Source of the DNA: Microvirga calopogonii | Lineage (GTDB): Bacteria > Pseudomonadota > Alphaproteobacteria > Rhizobiales > Beijerinckiaceae | DNA length: 64,000 bases | Direction: 5' to 3' | NCBI RefSeq assembly: GCF_003347665.1 | Contig: NZ_QDGA01000001.1 | Location: forward strand, 1 to 64,000 | The notes under the pieces: model-generated | Databases searched by the model: none | What the model saw: only the letters and a program-made list of their open reading frames with translations | Told to the model about the DNA's origin: nothing | Position numbers and translations under genes: made by a program | Shown here: positions 26,601 to 34,493 of the stretch, piece after piece | How the letters are laid out: every line of letters begins with the position of its first letter | Position numbering within the stretch: the first letter of the stretch is position 1

Positions 26601-26945
26601 CATCGCGGCTGCGCTCGTGATCAGGACGCGCGGCGCCGTGCCCTGTTCGCTCATCCGTCGCAGCACCGACATGCGTCGGCCCATGGCCTCCCGCGAAGGC
26701 GAAGCGCTGTCGTAGGGAAGACAGTCCCATGGCGGCAGAAGGCAGATGTCGAGGTCCGGAGCCAAGCCTCGCATGGCCTGCGCCAGCTGCTCGGCCCAGC
26801 GCTCCCCACCTGCGACATAAACGACCCCAGCGGGCCCCGCCTCCTTCGCCTGCTCGAGCAGCCGCACCGCATGAAGCCCAACGGAGGATGGCAAGGGCAG
26901 GTCGATCCGCCTGATATCCTGCGGGGGAAGAGGCTTGGCACGCAT
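23613..26945 (-). CDS. Mfd-like DNA translocase/helicase
   Basis: A 1110-residue protein with the order of transcription-repair coupling factor: UvrB-like N-terminal region (LLPPWDCLPYDSASPSREAM), RNA-polymerase-interaction-like domain near residue 460 (VHIDHGIGVLQGIETV), RecG/Mfd-type helicase with Walker A CGDVGFGKTE near residue 610 and DEEQ box VIDEEQRFGV near 704, and a C-terminal TRCF domain. Mfd removes stalled RNA polymerase and recruits UvrA. It is slightly shorter than many alphaproteobacterial Mfd proteins, and the linker after the interaction domain looks divergent, so it may be a paralogue beside a canonical Mfd elsewhere. It stands divergent from the L,D-transpeptidase gene. Confidence 0.8.
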   Translation of the reverse strand: MRAKPLPPQDIRRIDLPLPSSVGLHAVRLLEQAKEAGPAGVVYVAGGERWAEQLAQAMRGLAPDLDICLLPPWDCLPYDSASPSREAMGRRMSVLRRMSEQGTAPRVLITSAAAMLQRVPPRDMVKNTVFGLRAGEEFSAEALNDYINRAGYILDERVDEPGEVAIRGQVIDLFPADSPLPYRAEHDGRTITAIRSYDPVSQLSEAEVDHLLIGPASEVVLQEAGDGEGPVERSDGIEHRLPDFYPHLETVFDYWPAATVVLDAKFEERRQLVIEQAADAYDNRINMRTQARPAASAMAPERLFIQDDEWVSFLSKRRVVYIHAAAPDVSLQNAVPNFAISSNPSKALADFLRAQSDAGRKIVITAAARSDLSRLRRRVQSVGRPNDVDDWDAVVNGPPNGWFALQADLKKGFLDERDGIALITATDVLGSRIRSSAASEVSSAASSFTDTAFQIGDAVVHIDHGIGVLQGIETVTAGDAGESEAVRLGYAADTTLLVPATEMDRVWRYGAMSDALSLDKLKGDAWQVRREKIESEIAETAKHLISLVEARKARKLEPLVPPGREYERFVARFPFSETADQISAIEAVLEDLSSGRAMDRLVCGDVGFGKTEVALRAAAAVALSGKQVAVVAPTTVLARQHVRSFERRFAGLGIEVAHLSRLVTPSDARAVKKGLADGSIRIVIGTHALAAKGISFNDLGLVVIDEEQRFGVADKAKLRDLSAEAHVLTMTATPIPRTLQSALVGLQELSIIATPPARRQPIRTFLTPFDPASVRATLMRERRRRGQSFVVCSRVEDIEPMRERLAELVPELDIVIAHGQMPPAEADDVMVRFADGEGDILLSTNIIESGLDVPRANTMLVWRADRFGMAQLHQLRGRVGRGRVRGTAYLLTEPGEKLPQATEKRLRTLTALDRLGAGFAISAQDLDQRGAGALLGEDQAGHVKLIGTDLYQHMLAQALRGESLEDDWTPELNIALSGAIPDTYVNEPEMRIDLHARLARFNASESIEDLEAEIEDRFGSIPEPVRNLLKLAHLRQLCRQLGIARIDAGPQAIALTFRPGLAEKPSLQAKIEASQGRLDWSKERLVCSASSEQAEERHGMILDLLDSLSR

Positions 26946-27068
26946 GAAACACTCGTTCGGCGGTCGGGGCGACCGAGTACAACGCCCCTGCCCTGTCCCA
27001 GTTGCAGGCCCACACGGTCACCCTCGCGTTACAGCATTTTGTAAACCAAGAACGCTCATAGTCGGATC

Positions 27069-28481
27069 ATGACCTATGGGAATGCACACCGTCTCTGCTT
27101 GGGGCTTGCTCTGCTCCTGTCCTCCACCTTCTGGGGTTCTCCGAGCGCCTTCGCGGCTGCCGAAAACCTGTCCTCGGACAACCCGGCACAGGCTTCGCCG
27201 AACGGATCAGCGCCTCCTGTCGGGGCGGTCGTCCTGCCGCCCAAGGCTGCGGTCACGGCGCCGGCCAAGCCATCCGAAAAAGCAGGGCCCACGCCTGTAG
27301 CAACGATCTCGCAGGATCCCCGCCCGACCTTGGATGCCGGCACCTTCATCAACACGATGCGGGCCGCCTGGACCTATAAGCGCATCGCCGATGCGGGAGG
27401 GTGGCCGAGCCTGCCTGCGGGCACGGTTCTGAAGAGCGGCGACAAGAGTCCGGTCGTCTCGACCCTGCGGCAACGTCTCGCTCTGGAGGGAGACCTCCCG
27501 GAGAATGCCACAGCGAGCACGGCTTTCGACGCGGAACTGACCAGCGCGGTCAAACGGTTCCAGGCTCGCCACGGCCTGCCCGAATCCGGGGCGGTGCGGG
27601 CACGAACCCTGGAGGCATTGAACGTCCCGGCCCTCACGCGCCATCGCCAGCTCACGGCCTCCGCGCAAAGACTGGCAGGCTCCACTTTTGCATTCGGCGA
27701 CCGCTATGTGGTGGTCAATATTCCTTCGGCCGCCGTCGAAGCGGTCGAGCGCGGGCAGGTGGCCCGTCGCTTCGTCGCCATCGCCGGCAAGGTGGATCGT
27801 CCCTCACCGACCGTCGAAACCCGGGTCACTGCCGTCAACATCAATCCCACATGGACGGTACCCGTCTCCCTCATCAAGAAGGACATCATTCCCCATGTCC
27901 GCAAGGACCCGGCCTATCTGGAGAAGATGAAGATCCGCATTCTCGACGCCAAGGGTCAGGAGGTCGACCCCAAGACTCTCGACTGGTCCACGGAGAAGGC
28001 GGTGAACTATACTCTGCGCCAGGATCCCGGTGCGATCAATTCGCTCGGACAGATCCGCATCGACATGCCGAACAAGCATGCCGTCTACATGCACGACACT
28101 CCCAAGAAGCAGCTCTTCGCGCAGGACGCCCGCTTTCATTCCTCGGGCTGTGTGCGCGTCGCCGATGTAGCCGATTTTGCCGAATGGCTTCTGCGCGGCA
28201 CCAATGGTCAGGCAGGCGCGTGGACGAGAGACGGGATCAACACGGCCATTGCCGGCACGACCCGTCAGGACATCCGTCTCGACAAGCCTGTCCCTGTCGC
28301 CTGGGTTTACCTCACTGGCTATGCGACGGCGGACGGCGCGGTGCATTTTCGCGATGATGTCTACGGGCTGGATACACCGAAGAGCAATCCTCCGCCGGAA
28401 CCCCAGGTCGTGGACGTGCCTGCGACCGCATCGATCAAGCCGAAGCGCCTGGAGGATGGTGCAAGAATGACGACGCGCTAA
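27069..28481 (+). CDS. L,D-transpeptidase (YkuD family) with peptidoglycan-binding domain
   Basis: A secreted or envelope protein of 470 residues. The signal peptide (CLGLALLLSSTFWGSPSAFA) ends near residue 30, followed by a Pro/Ala-rich linker, a peptidoglycan-binding-like domain at about 125-185 (SAVKRFQARHGLPESGAVRA), and a YkuD domain with the active-site motif HSSGCVRV, catalytic Cys361. It should cross-link peptidoglycan stems 3-3 or attach proteins to the wall, as in the YcbB-like group. Tight promoter boxes are not visible in the 123-base gap to the divergent Mfd-like gene. Confidence 0.88.
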   Translation: MTYGNAHRLCLGLALLLSSTFWGSPSAFAAAENLSSDNPAQASPNGSAPPVGAVVLPPKAAVTAPAKPSEKAGPTPVATISQDPRPTLDAGTFINTMRAAWTYKRIADAGGWPSLPAGTVLKSGDKSPVVSTLRQRLALEGDLPENATASTAFDAELTSAVKRFQARHGLPESGAVRARTLEALNVPALTRHRQLTASAQRLAGSTFAFGDRYVVVNIPSAAVEAVERGQVARRFVAIAGKVDRPSPTVETRVTAVNINPTWTVPVSLIKKDIIPHVRKDPAYLEKMKIRILDAKGQEVDPKTLDWSTEKAVNYTLRQDPGAINSLGQIRIDMPNKHAVYMHDTPKKQLFAQDARFHSSGCVRVADVADFAEWLLRGTNGQAGAWTRDGINTAIAGTTRQDIRLDKPVPVAWVYLTGYATADGAVHFRDDVYGLDTPKSNPPPEPQVVDVPATASIKPKRLEDGARMTTR

Positions 28482-28482
28482 A

Positions 28483-28530
28483 GCACCGACCCAAAAGTGG
28501 AAGGCATTTTCGGGATCACACCCGATGATC
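28483..28530. repeat. Short intergenic element with AAAGTGG/TTTTCGGGAT signature
   Basis: Between two converging genes the sequence GCACCGACCCAAAAGTGGAA followed by TTTTCGGGATCACACCCGAT resembles a dispersed intergenic element that I know from Bradyrhizobium and related genomes. Only one copy lies in this window, so the call rests on recall and is tentative. Confidence 0.35.
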
Positions 28531-28904
28531 TAAAGACTCTTCCTGCGCAGCAGTCGTCCGGATGACGGAACAGCAACGCGCGTCTTGTGCCATTCGAAGG
28601 CGGCGTCCTGGAACAGATCGATCGCCGCGACGGCCTGGGCCCGCATGGCGGCGATCGAAGCAGGATCGCGCTGGGTAAAGCGGTCCGTCGCATCGGCCAG
28701 CTGCCGGCACCGGTCCTCGACCAGGCGCCGCGCCTCTCTCAGACGGGCGTTCGGCTCGCCGGATCTGATCATCCCGTCGCAGAAGCTGAGCACGTCCCGG
28801 GTGAGGTTCTCGCCCGAGTAGAGACCGGAGTAATGATCGATCATGCCGCGGACATAGCCAAGGGAATGTCGGATCTCTTGCCGCAGAAGCACCTCGCTGC
28901 TCAT
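28530..28904 (-). CDS. Hypothetical helical protein, 124 residues
   Basis: A soluble, mostly helical protein with many charged residues and no signal peptide. Features: MIDHYSGLYSGENLTRDVLS near the start, then a long helix ending ATDRFTQRDPASIAAMRAQA. I do not recognise the family. The frame is open to 28934, but ATG 28904 is preceded by the ribosome site GGGAAGG. It converges with the L,D-transpeptidase gene. No function is proposed. Confidence 0.6.
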   Translation of the reverse strand: MSSEVLLRQEIRHSLGYVRGMIDHYSGLYSGENLTRDVLSFCDGMIRSGEPNARLREARRLVEDRCRQLADATDRFTQRDPASIAAMRAQAVAAIDLFQDAAFEWHKTRVAVPSSGRLLRRKSL

Positions 28905-28931
28905 CGCACCTTCCCGCAATAGGGTTTGTAT

Positions 28932-28949
28932 CACCGCCTTGCGGCGGTG
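28932..28949. other. Hairpin CACCGCC-TTGC-GGCGGTG
   Basis: A perfect seven-base-pair stem with a four-base loop in the gap between two small minus-strand genes. There is no T-run on either side, so it is not a standard terminator; it may stabilise the end of the 66-residue gene's mRNA. Confidence 0.4.
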
Positions 28950-28982
28950 CTGTTGTATGAACTGGAGAGTTCTAAAAAGGGG

Positions 28983-29183
28983 TTAGCCCGGCTCCGCCGC
29001 CTTGGTACTGGCCGGAACTCTGGGCGGAACAGGAAGGGGCGCCTCGTTATTCTGCGTCACCGTGAGGCGCGACGACCAGATTCTCTCAAGGATAGGACCG
29101 GCAATGATCCCGGCTACGAATGCGAAGGCCACGACGATCAGACCGATCCGGCCACAAAGGCTCAGCATATCCTTGAATGCCAT
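28983..29183 (-). CDS. Small single-span membrane protein, 66 residues
   Basis: One hydrophobic segment (IGLIVVAFAFVAGIIAGPIL) after a short N-terminal stretch, then a Pro-rich tail (APLPVPPRVPASTK). ATG 29183 is preceded by a strong GGGAGGAAGG ribosome site; the longer frame to 29303 lacks such support. The family is not recognised. The clear ribosome site and coherent membrane topology argue that it is real. Confidence 0.6.
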   Translation of the reverse strand: MAFKDMLSLCGRIGLIVVAFAFVAGIIAGPILERIWSSRLTVTQNNEAPLPVPPRVPASTKAAEPG

Positions 29184-29549
29184 AAACCTTCCTCCCGTCT
29201 TCCTTAACGAAAGAATCCTAGGGGAGCTTTTCGCCATAGCCAATAGACCAAAGCATAAAATGCCGCACCGGCGGCACGACAGCGCTTGAACAAAGCTTGG
29301 CAACGCAAGGAAAAGGAAAGCTTTTTCTGACTCGTCTGTCGCGTAATATTTTAGTTGGCTTCAGGAAAGCCTCCTGAGTTCCACCATGTCGTAACGTTGT
29401 TATATGACTATATTACAGATGCATCGTATCGTGACTCCACAAGCATCCCCTTGATCAAGCCCGGGACAGAACCACGGCTTGATCCGTCCTGACAATTCTG
29501 AACATTTCGGATGGCCTGGAATTGAACACGAGTTCATCGGATCTCGCAC
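29184..29549. other. AT-rich divergent intergenic region
   Basis: 366 bases between the divergent starts of the 66-residue gene and selO. It is markedly more AT-rich than its surroundings. It holds a small hairpin (TGCCGCACCGGCGGCA at about 29263-29278) and a nine-base inverted repeat GATCAAGCC/GGCTTGATC (29453-29461 and 29476-29484). I see no gene and no convincing promoter pair. Confidence 0.5.
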
Positions 29550-30995
29550 ATGCCCACCTCCGCCACGTATCGCGCCTCGACACGCCATCGGGAACTCGGC
29601 CCCGATTTCTATGACCTTGTCCGGCCGGCGGAGTTCCCGCAGCACATCCTGCGCTACCGCAACCAACGCTGGGCCGAGCGGGCGGGACTCGGGGCTCTCA
29701 CCGACGAAGAATGGATCGATCACTTTGGACGCTTCGCGCCGCTACCGGGCAGCTTCGAAGAGCCGCTCGCCCTGCGCTACCATGGGCACCAGTTCCGAAC
29801 CTACAATCCGCATCTGGGAGACGGACGCGGTTTTCTGTTCGCGCAGCTTCATGACGCGCAGGACGGCAGGCTCCTCGACCTCGGTACGAAAGGCAGCGGA
29901 CAGACACCCTGGTCGCGCCACGCGGATGGCCGCCTGACCCTGAAGGGCGGCGTGCGGGAAATCCTGGCGACGGAGATGCTCGAGGCGCTCGGCGTCGAGA
30001 CATCCAAGTCGTTCAGCCTGATCGAAACGGGCGAGGAACTCGAACGCGGCGACGAACCCTCGCCGACCCGCTCGTCGGTGCTGGTGCGCCTCAGCCATTC
30101 CCACATCCGCATCGGGACGTTCCAGCGCCTGCTGTATCTGGACGAGACCGACAATCTCCGCAAGCTCCTCGACTACACCATTCGAACCTACATGCCGCAG
30201 ATGTGGCGCGAGGATGAAGCCGGCCGAGCCGTCGCCTTTCTGGAAGAGGTGTGCCGACGCGTAGCCCACATGGGTGCGCAATGGATGGCGGCGGGCTTCG
30301 TGCACGGCGTGCTCAATACCGACAACATCAACGTGACGGGAGAGAGCTTCGATTATGGACCATGGCGCTTCCTGCCCGTCTACGAGCCTGGCTTCACGGC
30401 CGCTTACTTCGACGAGACAGGCCTTTACGCCTTCGGCCGGCAGCCCGACACGCTCTTGTGGAATCTCTACCGTCTCGCGGAATGCCTGCTGCCCCTTGCA
30501 CCACAGAGCAGTCTCGAGCAGGCGCTCACCACGTTCGAGCCTGCACTTCATCGCGAATTCCCGAGCGCCATCCTGCGTCGTCTGGGTCTTCAATCGAAAG
30601 GCTTCGAGCAGGATGGCGCCATTGCCAGGGCCTTATGGACATTCCTTCACGAGAGCAAGGCGCCGTTCGAGCAAACGTTCTTCGACTGGCACGGGGGGCT
30701 CCTCGGCGCGCATCGTGCGGAGAAAAGCCCCTCGGCGCATTTCTATGCGCAACCCTCCTTCGAGCCTGTCCGCGCCGCACTCGGCGGCTTCGATCCGGCA
30801 CCCGGAATTCAGCTCGATCACCCCTACTTTGCGCGCCCCACCCCCTGCACCATGCTGATCGACGAGGTCGAGGCGCTCTGGGCTCCGATTGCGGCCGAGG
30901 ATGACTGGTCAGGATTCGAGACCAAGCTCGTCGAGATCCACAGCATGGCCGAGGCCTACGGGGTGGAAAAACCAGTCAAGCTGGACGACGCTTGA
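29550..30995 (+). CDS. selO: Protein adenylyltransferase SelO (YdiU/UPF0061 family)
   Basis: A 481-residue pseudokinase-fold enzyme of normal family length. SelO transfers AMP from ATP to Ser, Thr or Tyr of target proteins and is linked to redox stress responses. Motifs: YHGHQFRTYNPHLGDGRGF, DLGTKGSGQTPWSR, and the Mg-binding and active-site part VHGVLNTDNINVTGES with the conserved Asn and Asp. The start ATG 29550 lies close to the conserved N-terminus (YDLVRPAEF). Many bacterial SelO proteins end in a conserved Cys; none is seen at this C-terminus. Confidence 0.9.
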   Translation: MPTSATYRASTRHRELGPDFYDLVRPAEFPQHILRYRNQRWAERAGLGALTDEEWIDHFGRFAPLPGSFEEPLALRYHGHQFRTYNPHLGDGRGFLFAQLHDAQDGRLLDLGTKGSGQTPWSRHADGRLTLKGGVREILATEMLEALGVETSKSFSLIETGEELERGDEPSPTRSSVLVRLSHSHIRIGTFQRLLYLDETDNLRKLLDYTIRTYMPQMWREDEAGRAVAFLEEVCRRVAHMGAQWMAAGFVHGVLNTDNINVTGESFDYGPWRFLPVYEPGFTAAYFDETGLYAFGRQPDTLLWNLYRLAECLLPLAPQSSLEQALTTFEPALHREFPSAILRRLGLQSKGFEQDGAIARALWTFLHESKAPFEQTFFDWHGGLLGAHRAEKSPSAHFYAQPSFEPVRAALGGFDPAPGIQLDHPYFARPTPCTMLIDEVEALWAPIAAEDDWSGFETKLVEIHSMAEAYGVEKPVKLDDA

Positions 30996-31088
30996 TCAAA
31001 GCCAAGCTCTGCATATTGCAACGCTTTTCGAAAACCCAAGCTTGGAAAAAGTTCCGCTCCTTAGGAAAAGAACTTTTACCTTTATAAC

Positions 31089-31113
31089 GGAACACAAATC
31101 CTGGACCTGCGTC
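31089..31113 (+). promoter_or_regulatory. Possible EcfG-type promoter of the Gly-rich gene
   Basis: GGAAC (31089-31093), a 16-base spacer and CGTC (31110-31113), one mismatch from the CGTT -10 element of the alphaproteobacterial general-stress sigma factor. The start codon lies 66 bases further. Upstream is an AT-rich stretch with several AAAAG runs. Confidence 0.35.
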
Positions 31114-31178
31114 TTATAGCCAAGCGGGCCGTCTTGCCACGGCTCATCATCAGAAATGGCTTTATGTAGGTGAACACA

Positions 31179-31985
31179 ATGAAGCGTTCATACGCTCTTG
31201 CTTTGTCCAGCGCGGCCCTCCTCCTCGCCCTCGGGACTCCGTCCAGCGCCCAGGTCGTCAGAGCCGGGCAGCAATGCGTGCCCGCAGTCGCTGATGCCTC
31301 CATGTATCGCAACTGCCGCCTTCGCATCGTGCAAGGTCAGGAGACCTGCCGCTGTGCCATTCGGCCTCAAGCCTTGCGCCGCATGGACCATCCCATGGAA
31401 TCGGACCGCTATGGTGCCGTGACCGGATCCATCAACACTGTTCCCAATGCCGTTCCTGGGTTGGCGGGCCCGGCCCGCAATGTCTCCGGTGAACTCGGCA
31501 GCGGCACCCTCGGCACAGGCAACACCGGCGCCATCAGCGGCGGCACGAGTGCGGGCCGTGCGGGTGCCGCGGCAGGCGGTGGCGGCTTAGGAACGAGCGG
31601 TTCCAATGGCGGACGCAGCAGCGGTAATGGAGCTGGCGCAGTCAGCTCGAACGATGACACTGGCACCACTGGTGGAATTGGTGGAACAGGTAGCGGAAGT
31701 ACCGGTGCCGGGAGCGGAAGCGTCGGAGCCGGGAGCGGGGGTGGAAGCATCGGCGCGGGCAGTGGCTCCGGCGGCGGAAGCGTCAGCCCTGGGACAGGCA
31801 ATGGCGGCGGTCGCGGCAACAATGGTCACGGGAATGGCGGCGGCCACGGCAATAACGGCCATGGCAATGACGATGACGGCAACGACTCGTCCAATCCCGG
31901 TCGATCCAACAATGGCGATGGCACCGACCAGGACGGCCCTGCCGGAAACGGTGGCGGTCATGGGAATGGCGGCGGCAAGCGCTGA
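31179..31985 (+). CDS. Secreted glycine-rich protein, function unknown
   Basis: 268 residues: a signal peptide (LALSSAALLLALGTPSSAQ), a short Cys-containing region with four Cys (QQCVPAVADASMYRNCRLRI, then ETCRC), a linker, and a long low-complexity tail. The tail first has Gly-Ser/Thr repeats (GSGSTGAGSGSVGAGSGGG), then Gly-Asn-His repeats (NGGGRGNNGHGNGGGHGNNG), ending in an acidic Gly-rich part. GTG 31170 overlaps the ribosome site GTAGG, so ATG 31179 is chosen. It may be an extracellular or cell-wall structural protein; no family is recognised. A strong stem-loop follows it. Confidence 0.7.
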   Translation: MKRSYALALSSAALLLALGTPSSAQVVRAGQQCVPAVADASMYRNCRLRIVQGQETCRCAIRPQALRRMDHPMESDRYGAVTGSINTVPNAVPGLAGPARNVSGELGSGTLGTGNTGAISGGTSAGRAGAAAGGGGLGTSGSNGGRSSGNGAGAVSSNDDTGTTGGIGGTGSGSTGAGSGSVGAGSGGGSIGAGSGSGGGSVSPGTGNGGGRGNNGHGNGGGHGNNGHGNDDDGNDSSNPGRSNNGDGTDQDGPAGNGGGHGNGGGKR

Positions 31986-32006
31986 CGCGGCCTGAGCCCC
32001 TATAGA

Positions 32007-32041
32007 AAGGTCCTTGGCTGCAGAACGCAGCCAAGGACCTT
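32007..32041 (+). terminator. Stem-loop after the Gly-rich gene
   Basis: Arms AAGGTCCTTGGCTGC (32007-32021) and GCAGCCAAGGACCTT (32027-32041) pair perfectly over 15 bases around a five-base loop. A T-run is lacking on either strand (TGGTTGTG follows). It separates the Gly-rich gene from the converging urease operon and probably ends both transcripts. Confidence 0.65.
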
Positions 32042-32113
32042 GGTTGTGATGAGGCCACGGGCTTCGCGACGAGGCGCCAGCTCGAACGGACCCTTGATCG
32101 AAAACCTATGTTC

Positions 32114-32683
32114 CTATCCGAGCAGCAGCACGACACCAGCGACCGCGACAGAAACGCCAGCCACGCGGCGGGCTTGTGACTGACCGGCTGCGATCCTTCC
32201 GAACGCAATTCCGAGGCCATGCAACATCATGCTCGCAAGGGTGAAGCCGAGACTGTAGAGCGCGGCGCCGGCTTCGGATGGAATTTCCACACCATGAGCA
32301 TAGCCGTGGAAGACGGCAAAGACACCCACGAGAGCCATCGCCGCGCCGACCGACCATGACCAACCCAACGACACGATCGCGCCGAGGATAATGACGGAGA
32401 CCGCGAGCCCGATCTCGACCGCAGGAACTTCGATTCCGGCAAGGCCCATCATTCCGCCGACGAGCATCATGCCCACGAAGCTTGCGGGAACGGCCCATAA
32501 CGCCCGCCCGCCGAGAAGTGCCGCGAAGAGGCCGACGCTGATCATGGCGAGCAAATGATCGAGGCCCGTTAGAGGATGTGCGAAACCGGCGAGGACACCC
32601 GAGACCGCATCATGGCCCGTATGAGCCAGGGCGGGCGTGGCTGCCGCGACCGACGTCACGATGAGAACTGAACGTTTGATCAT
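32114..32683 (-). CDS. ureJ: HupE/UreJ-family nickel permease
   Basis: A 189-residue membrane protein with about six segments after a signal-like N-terminus ending ATPALAHTGHD. The family motif HPLTGLDHLLAMISVG is present and its His and Asp residues are thought to carry Ni2+. It is the last gene of the urease operon, 15 bases after ureG, so its likely job is nickel uptake for the urease site. Confidence 0.85.
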   Translation of the reverse strand: MIKRSVLIVTSVAAATPALAHTGHDAVSGVLAGFAHPLTGLDHLLAMISVGLFAALLGGRALWAVPASFVGMMLVGGMMGLAGIEVPAVEIGLAVSVIILGAIVSLGWSWSVGAAMALVGVFAVFHGYAHGVEIPSEAGAALYSLGFTLASMMLHGLGIAFGRIAAGQSQARRVAGVSVAVAGVVLLLG

Positions 32684-32698
32684 GCTGGAAACCCTCCT

Positions 32699-33322
32699 TC
32701 AGGCTGCGCTGGACAGGCCGCCGGCCTGTTCGATGAACGTCGCGATGGCATCCACGCCGACACCGTCGCGGATGTTGCTGAACACGTAAGGCCTCTGGCC
32801 GCGCATCCGCTTCGTGTCCTCTTCCATGACCGCAAGATCGGCACCGACATGAGGCGCGAGGTCGATCTTGTTGACCACGAGGAGGTCGGACCGCGTGATG
32901 CCGGGACCGCCCTTGCGCGGGATCTTCTCACCGCCGGCGACGTCGATGACGTAGATCGTCAGATCGGCGAGTTCCGGTGAGAACGTCGCCGCCAGGTTGT
33001 CGCCGCCGGATTCCACCAGCACGATATCGAGCGCCGGGAAGCGCTTGCGCATCGTGGCGATGGCCGCGAGGTTGATCGAGGCATCCTCGCGAATGGCCGT
33101 GTGCGGGCAGCCGCCCGTTTCCACGCCCATGATGCGCTCCACCGGCAGTGCTCCGGCGACGGTGAGGAGGCGCGCATCCTCCTTCGTGTAGATGTCGTTG
33201 GTGATTGCGCAGATGTCGTAGCGCTCGCGAAACGCCTTGCAGAGCGCTTCCATCAAGGCCGTCTTGCCTGAGCCGACCGGCCCGCCGATGCCGACGCGAA
33301 GGGGTCCTGTCTGAGATTTCAT
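32699..33322 (-). CDS. ureG: Urease accessory GTPase UreG
   Basis: A SIMIBI GTPase of 207 residues that drives nickel insertion with UreD and UreF. The P-loop is [15 protein letters not shown]; the metal-binding CPH-type motif appears as [13 protein letters not shown]; the guanine-specificity part is [18 protein letters not shown] 33322 overlaps the ureF stop (ATGA). Normal length for the family. Confidence 0.96.
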   Translation of the reverse strand: MKSQTGPLRVGIGGPVGSGKTALMEALCKAFRERYDICAITNDIYTKEDARLLTVAGALPVERIMGVETGGCPHTAIREDASINLAAIATMRKRFPALDIVLVESGGDNLAATFSPELADLTIYVIDVAGGEKIPRKGGPGITRSDLLVVNKIDLAPHVGADLAVMEEDTKRMRGQRPYVFSNIRDGVGVDAIATFIEQAGGLSSAA

Positions 33323-34020
33323 GAGCGGAAAAGCCTCGTATACTGGTTTTCGTGATGGAACGAGCCGAGATCGGCCCGAAAGGTCGAGCCACCGATCTCG
33401 TCGAGCGTGAGCGTCATTCCCCGACGTGCAATATCCTGCACCGTGTCGGCCAGCACAGCGGACACGCGAATACCCGCCGTCTGTCCGATAGGCGCCAGAC
33501 GGATTGCGGCGGAGACGAGCGTCTGTACGAGACCGAAGAGATAGGCTTGCGATGTGATCGGCAGTGGGATGCCGTGGGCTGCCGCTGCCATGCCGATAGC
33601 GACAGAAAAGGCGACATCTCCTTCAATCTGGAGGAGCCGCGGCGACGGCCACGCGGCGAGCGTCGCATCCAGGAAGCTGCGCCCCTGCTGGCTGGTCTCA
33701 AGATAGAGTTCGGAGGACGGAGACAAGGCGAGAGCGAGTTCATTGACTGCTTCAAGCGCCTCCCGATCGCCCCTTTCGACCGCCCGATAGGCGTGGCTCA
33801 GGAGAACAGCATCGTTGCGCCCCAGACCAAGCGTAAGCAGATCGGCCAACCAAGCAACGAGCGTAGCCTCATCATTGACGTCGCCCGCTTCCACAGCCCA
33901 TTCCAACGTGTGCGAATAGGCGTAGCAGCCGACCGGGTAGGATTGGGAAAGCCACGCGAAGAGCGGCAGGATCGCCGCCTCTCGCCCCCAAGCCTGCGCA
34001 TTCATAGGTGCATCATCCAT
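33319..34020 (-). CDS. ureF: Urease accessory protein UreF
   Basis: An all-helical accessory protein of 233 residues that bridges UreD and UreG in the maturation complex. Recognisable parts are [20 protein letters not shown] and, later, [20 protein letters not shown]. The frame is open to 34074, but that part overprints the His-rich end of ureE; ATG 34020 overlaps ureE by eight bases, and ATG 34005 is a second candidate. Confidence 0.92.
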   Translation of the reverse strand: MDDAPMNAQAWGREAAILPLFAWLSQSYPVGCYAYSHTLEWAVEAGDVNDEATLVAWLADLLTLGLGRNDAVLLSHAYRAVERGDREALEAVNELALALSPSSELYLETSQQGRSFLDATLAAWPSPRLLQIEGDVAFSVAIGMAAAAHGIPLPITSQAYLFGLVQTLVSAAIRLAPIGQTAGIRVSAVLADTVQDIARRGMTLTLDEIGGSTFRADLGSFHHENQYTRLFRS

Positions 34021-34492
34021 GGCCGTGCCCGTGGTGGTGGGAATGCCCGTCATGCTCGTGATGGTGGTAGGCACCGCGTACGGGCCGGAAGGGACGCTCG
34101 ACGATCTCGACCTTGGCGCTTAAGCCCAGCAGCATGTCGACCAGCACATGGTCATAGGCGATGTAGATCGCCTCGCGGGTGATCTCCGCCGGCACGTGCC
34201 GGTTGCCGATATGCCAGGCGAGAGTCAGGAGATCGAGCGGATTCTCCGTGGTGATCTCGACGAGTTTTTCCGGCGCGGCCCTCACCTCGACGAGCCAGCC
34301 GCTTTCGAGCCGAATGGCATCGCCGTCTTCCAGCACATCGGCCCTGTCGAGGTCGAGCAGGAAGGTGGTCCCCCCATCGGCGTTGAGCATGATGCGGCGG
34401 CGGTGCCTGTCGCCATGGTCGAGGGTGATGACATCGACGATGCGGTCCTGCTCGACGGCGTCGCGGCGGATGATGGATGTAGCGCGGATCAT
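34013..34492 (-). CDS. ureE: Urease accessory nickel metallochaperone UreE
   Basis: 159 residues: an N-terminal peptide-binding domain, a central metal-binding domain (DLLTLAWHIGNRHVPAEIT with the dimer-site His) and a C-terminal His-rich tail ([18 protein letters not shown]) that stores Ni2+. UreE delivers nickel to UreG. It begins one base after the ureC stop. Confidence 0.95.
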   Translation of the reverse strand: MIRATSIIRRDAVEQDRIVDVITLDHGDRHRRRIMLNADGGTTFLLDLDRADVLEDGDAIRLESGWLVEVRAAPEKLVEITTENPLDLLTLAWHIGNRHVPAEITREAIYIAYDHVLVDMLLGLSAKVEIVERPFRPVRGAYHHHEHDGHSHHHGHGHG

Positions 34493-34493
34493 G

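Noticed and set aside
28932..28949. Hairpin between two small genes as an intrinsic terminator
   Set aside because: No T-run on either strand; kept only as an unassigned stem-loop.
31600..31985. Repetitive DNA in the Gly-rich gene as a possible CRISPR or minisatellite
   Set aside because: The repeats are irregular, follow Gly codons and have no equal spacers; it is coding low-complexity sequence.
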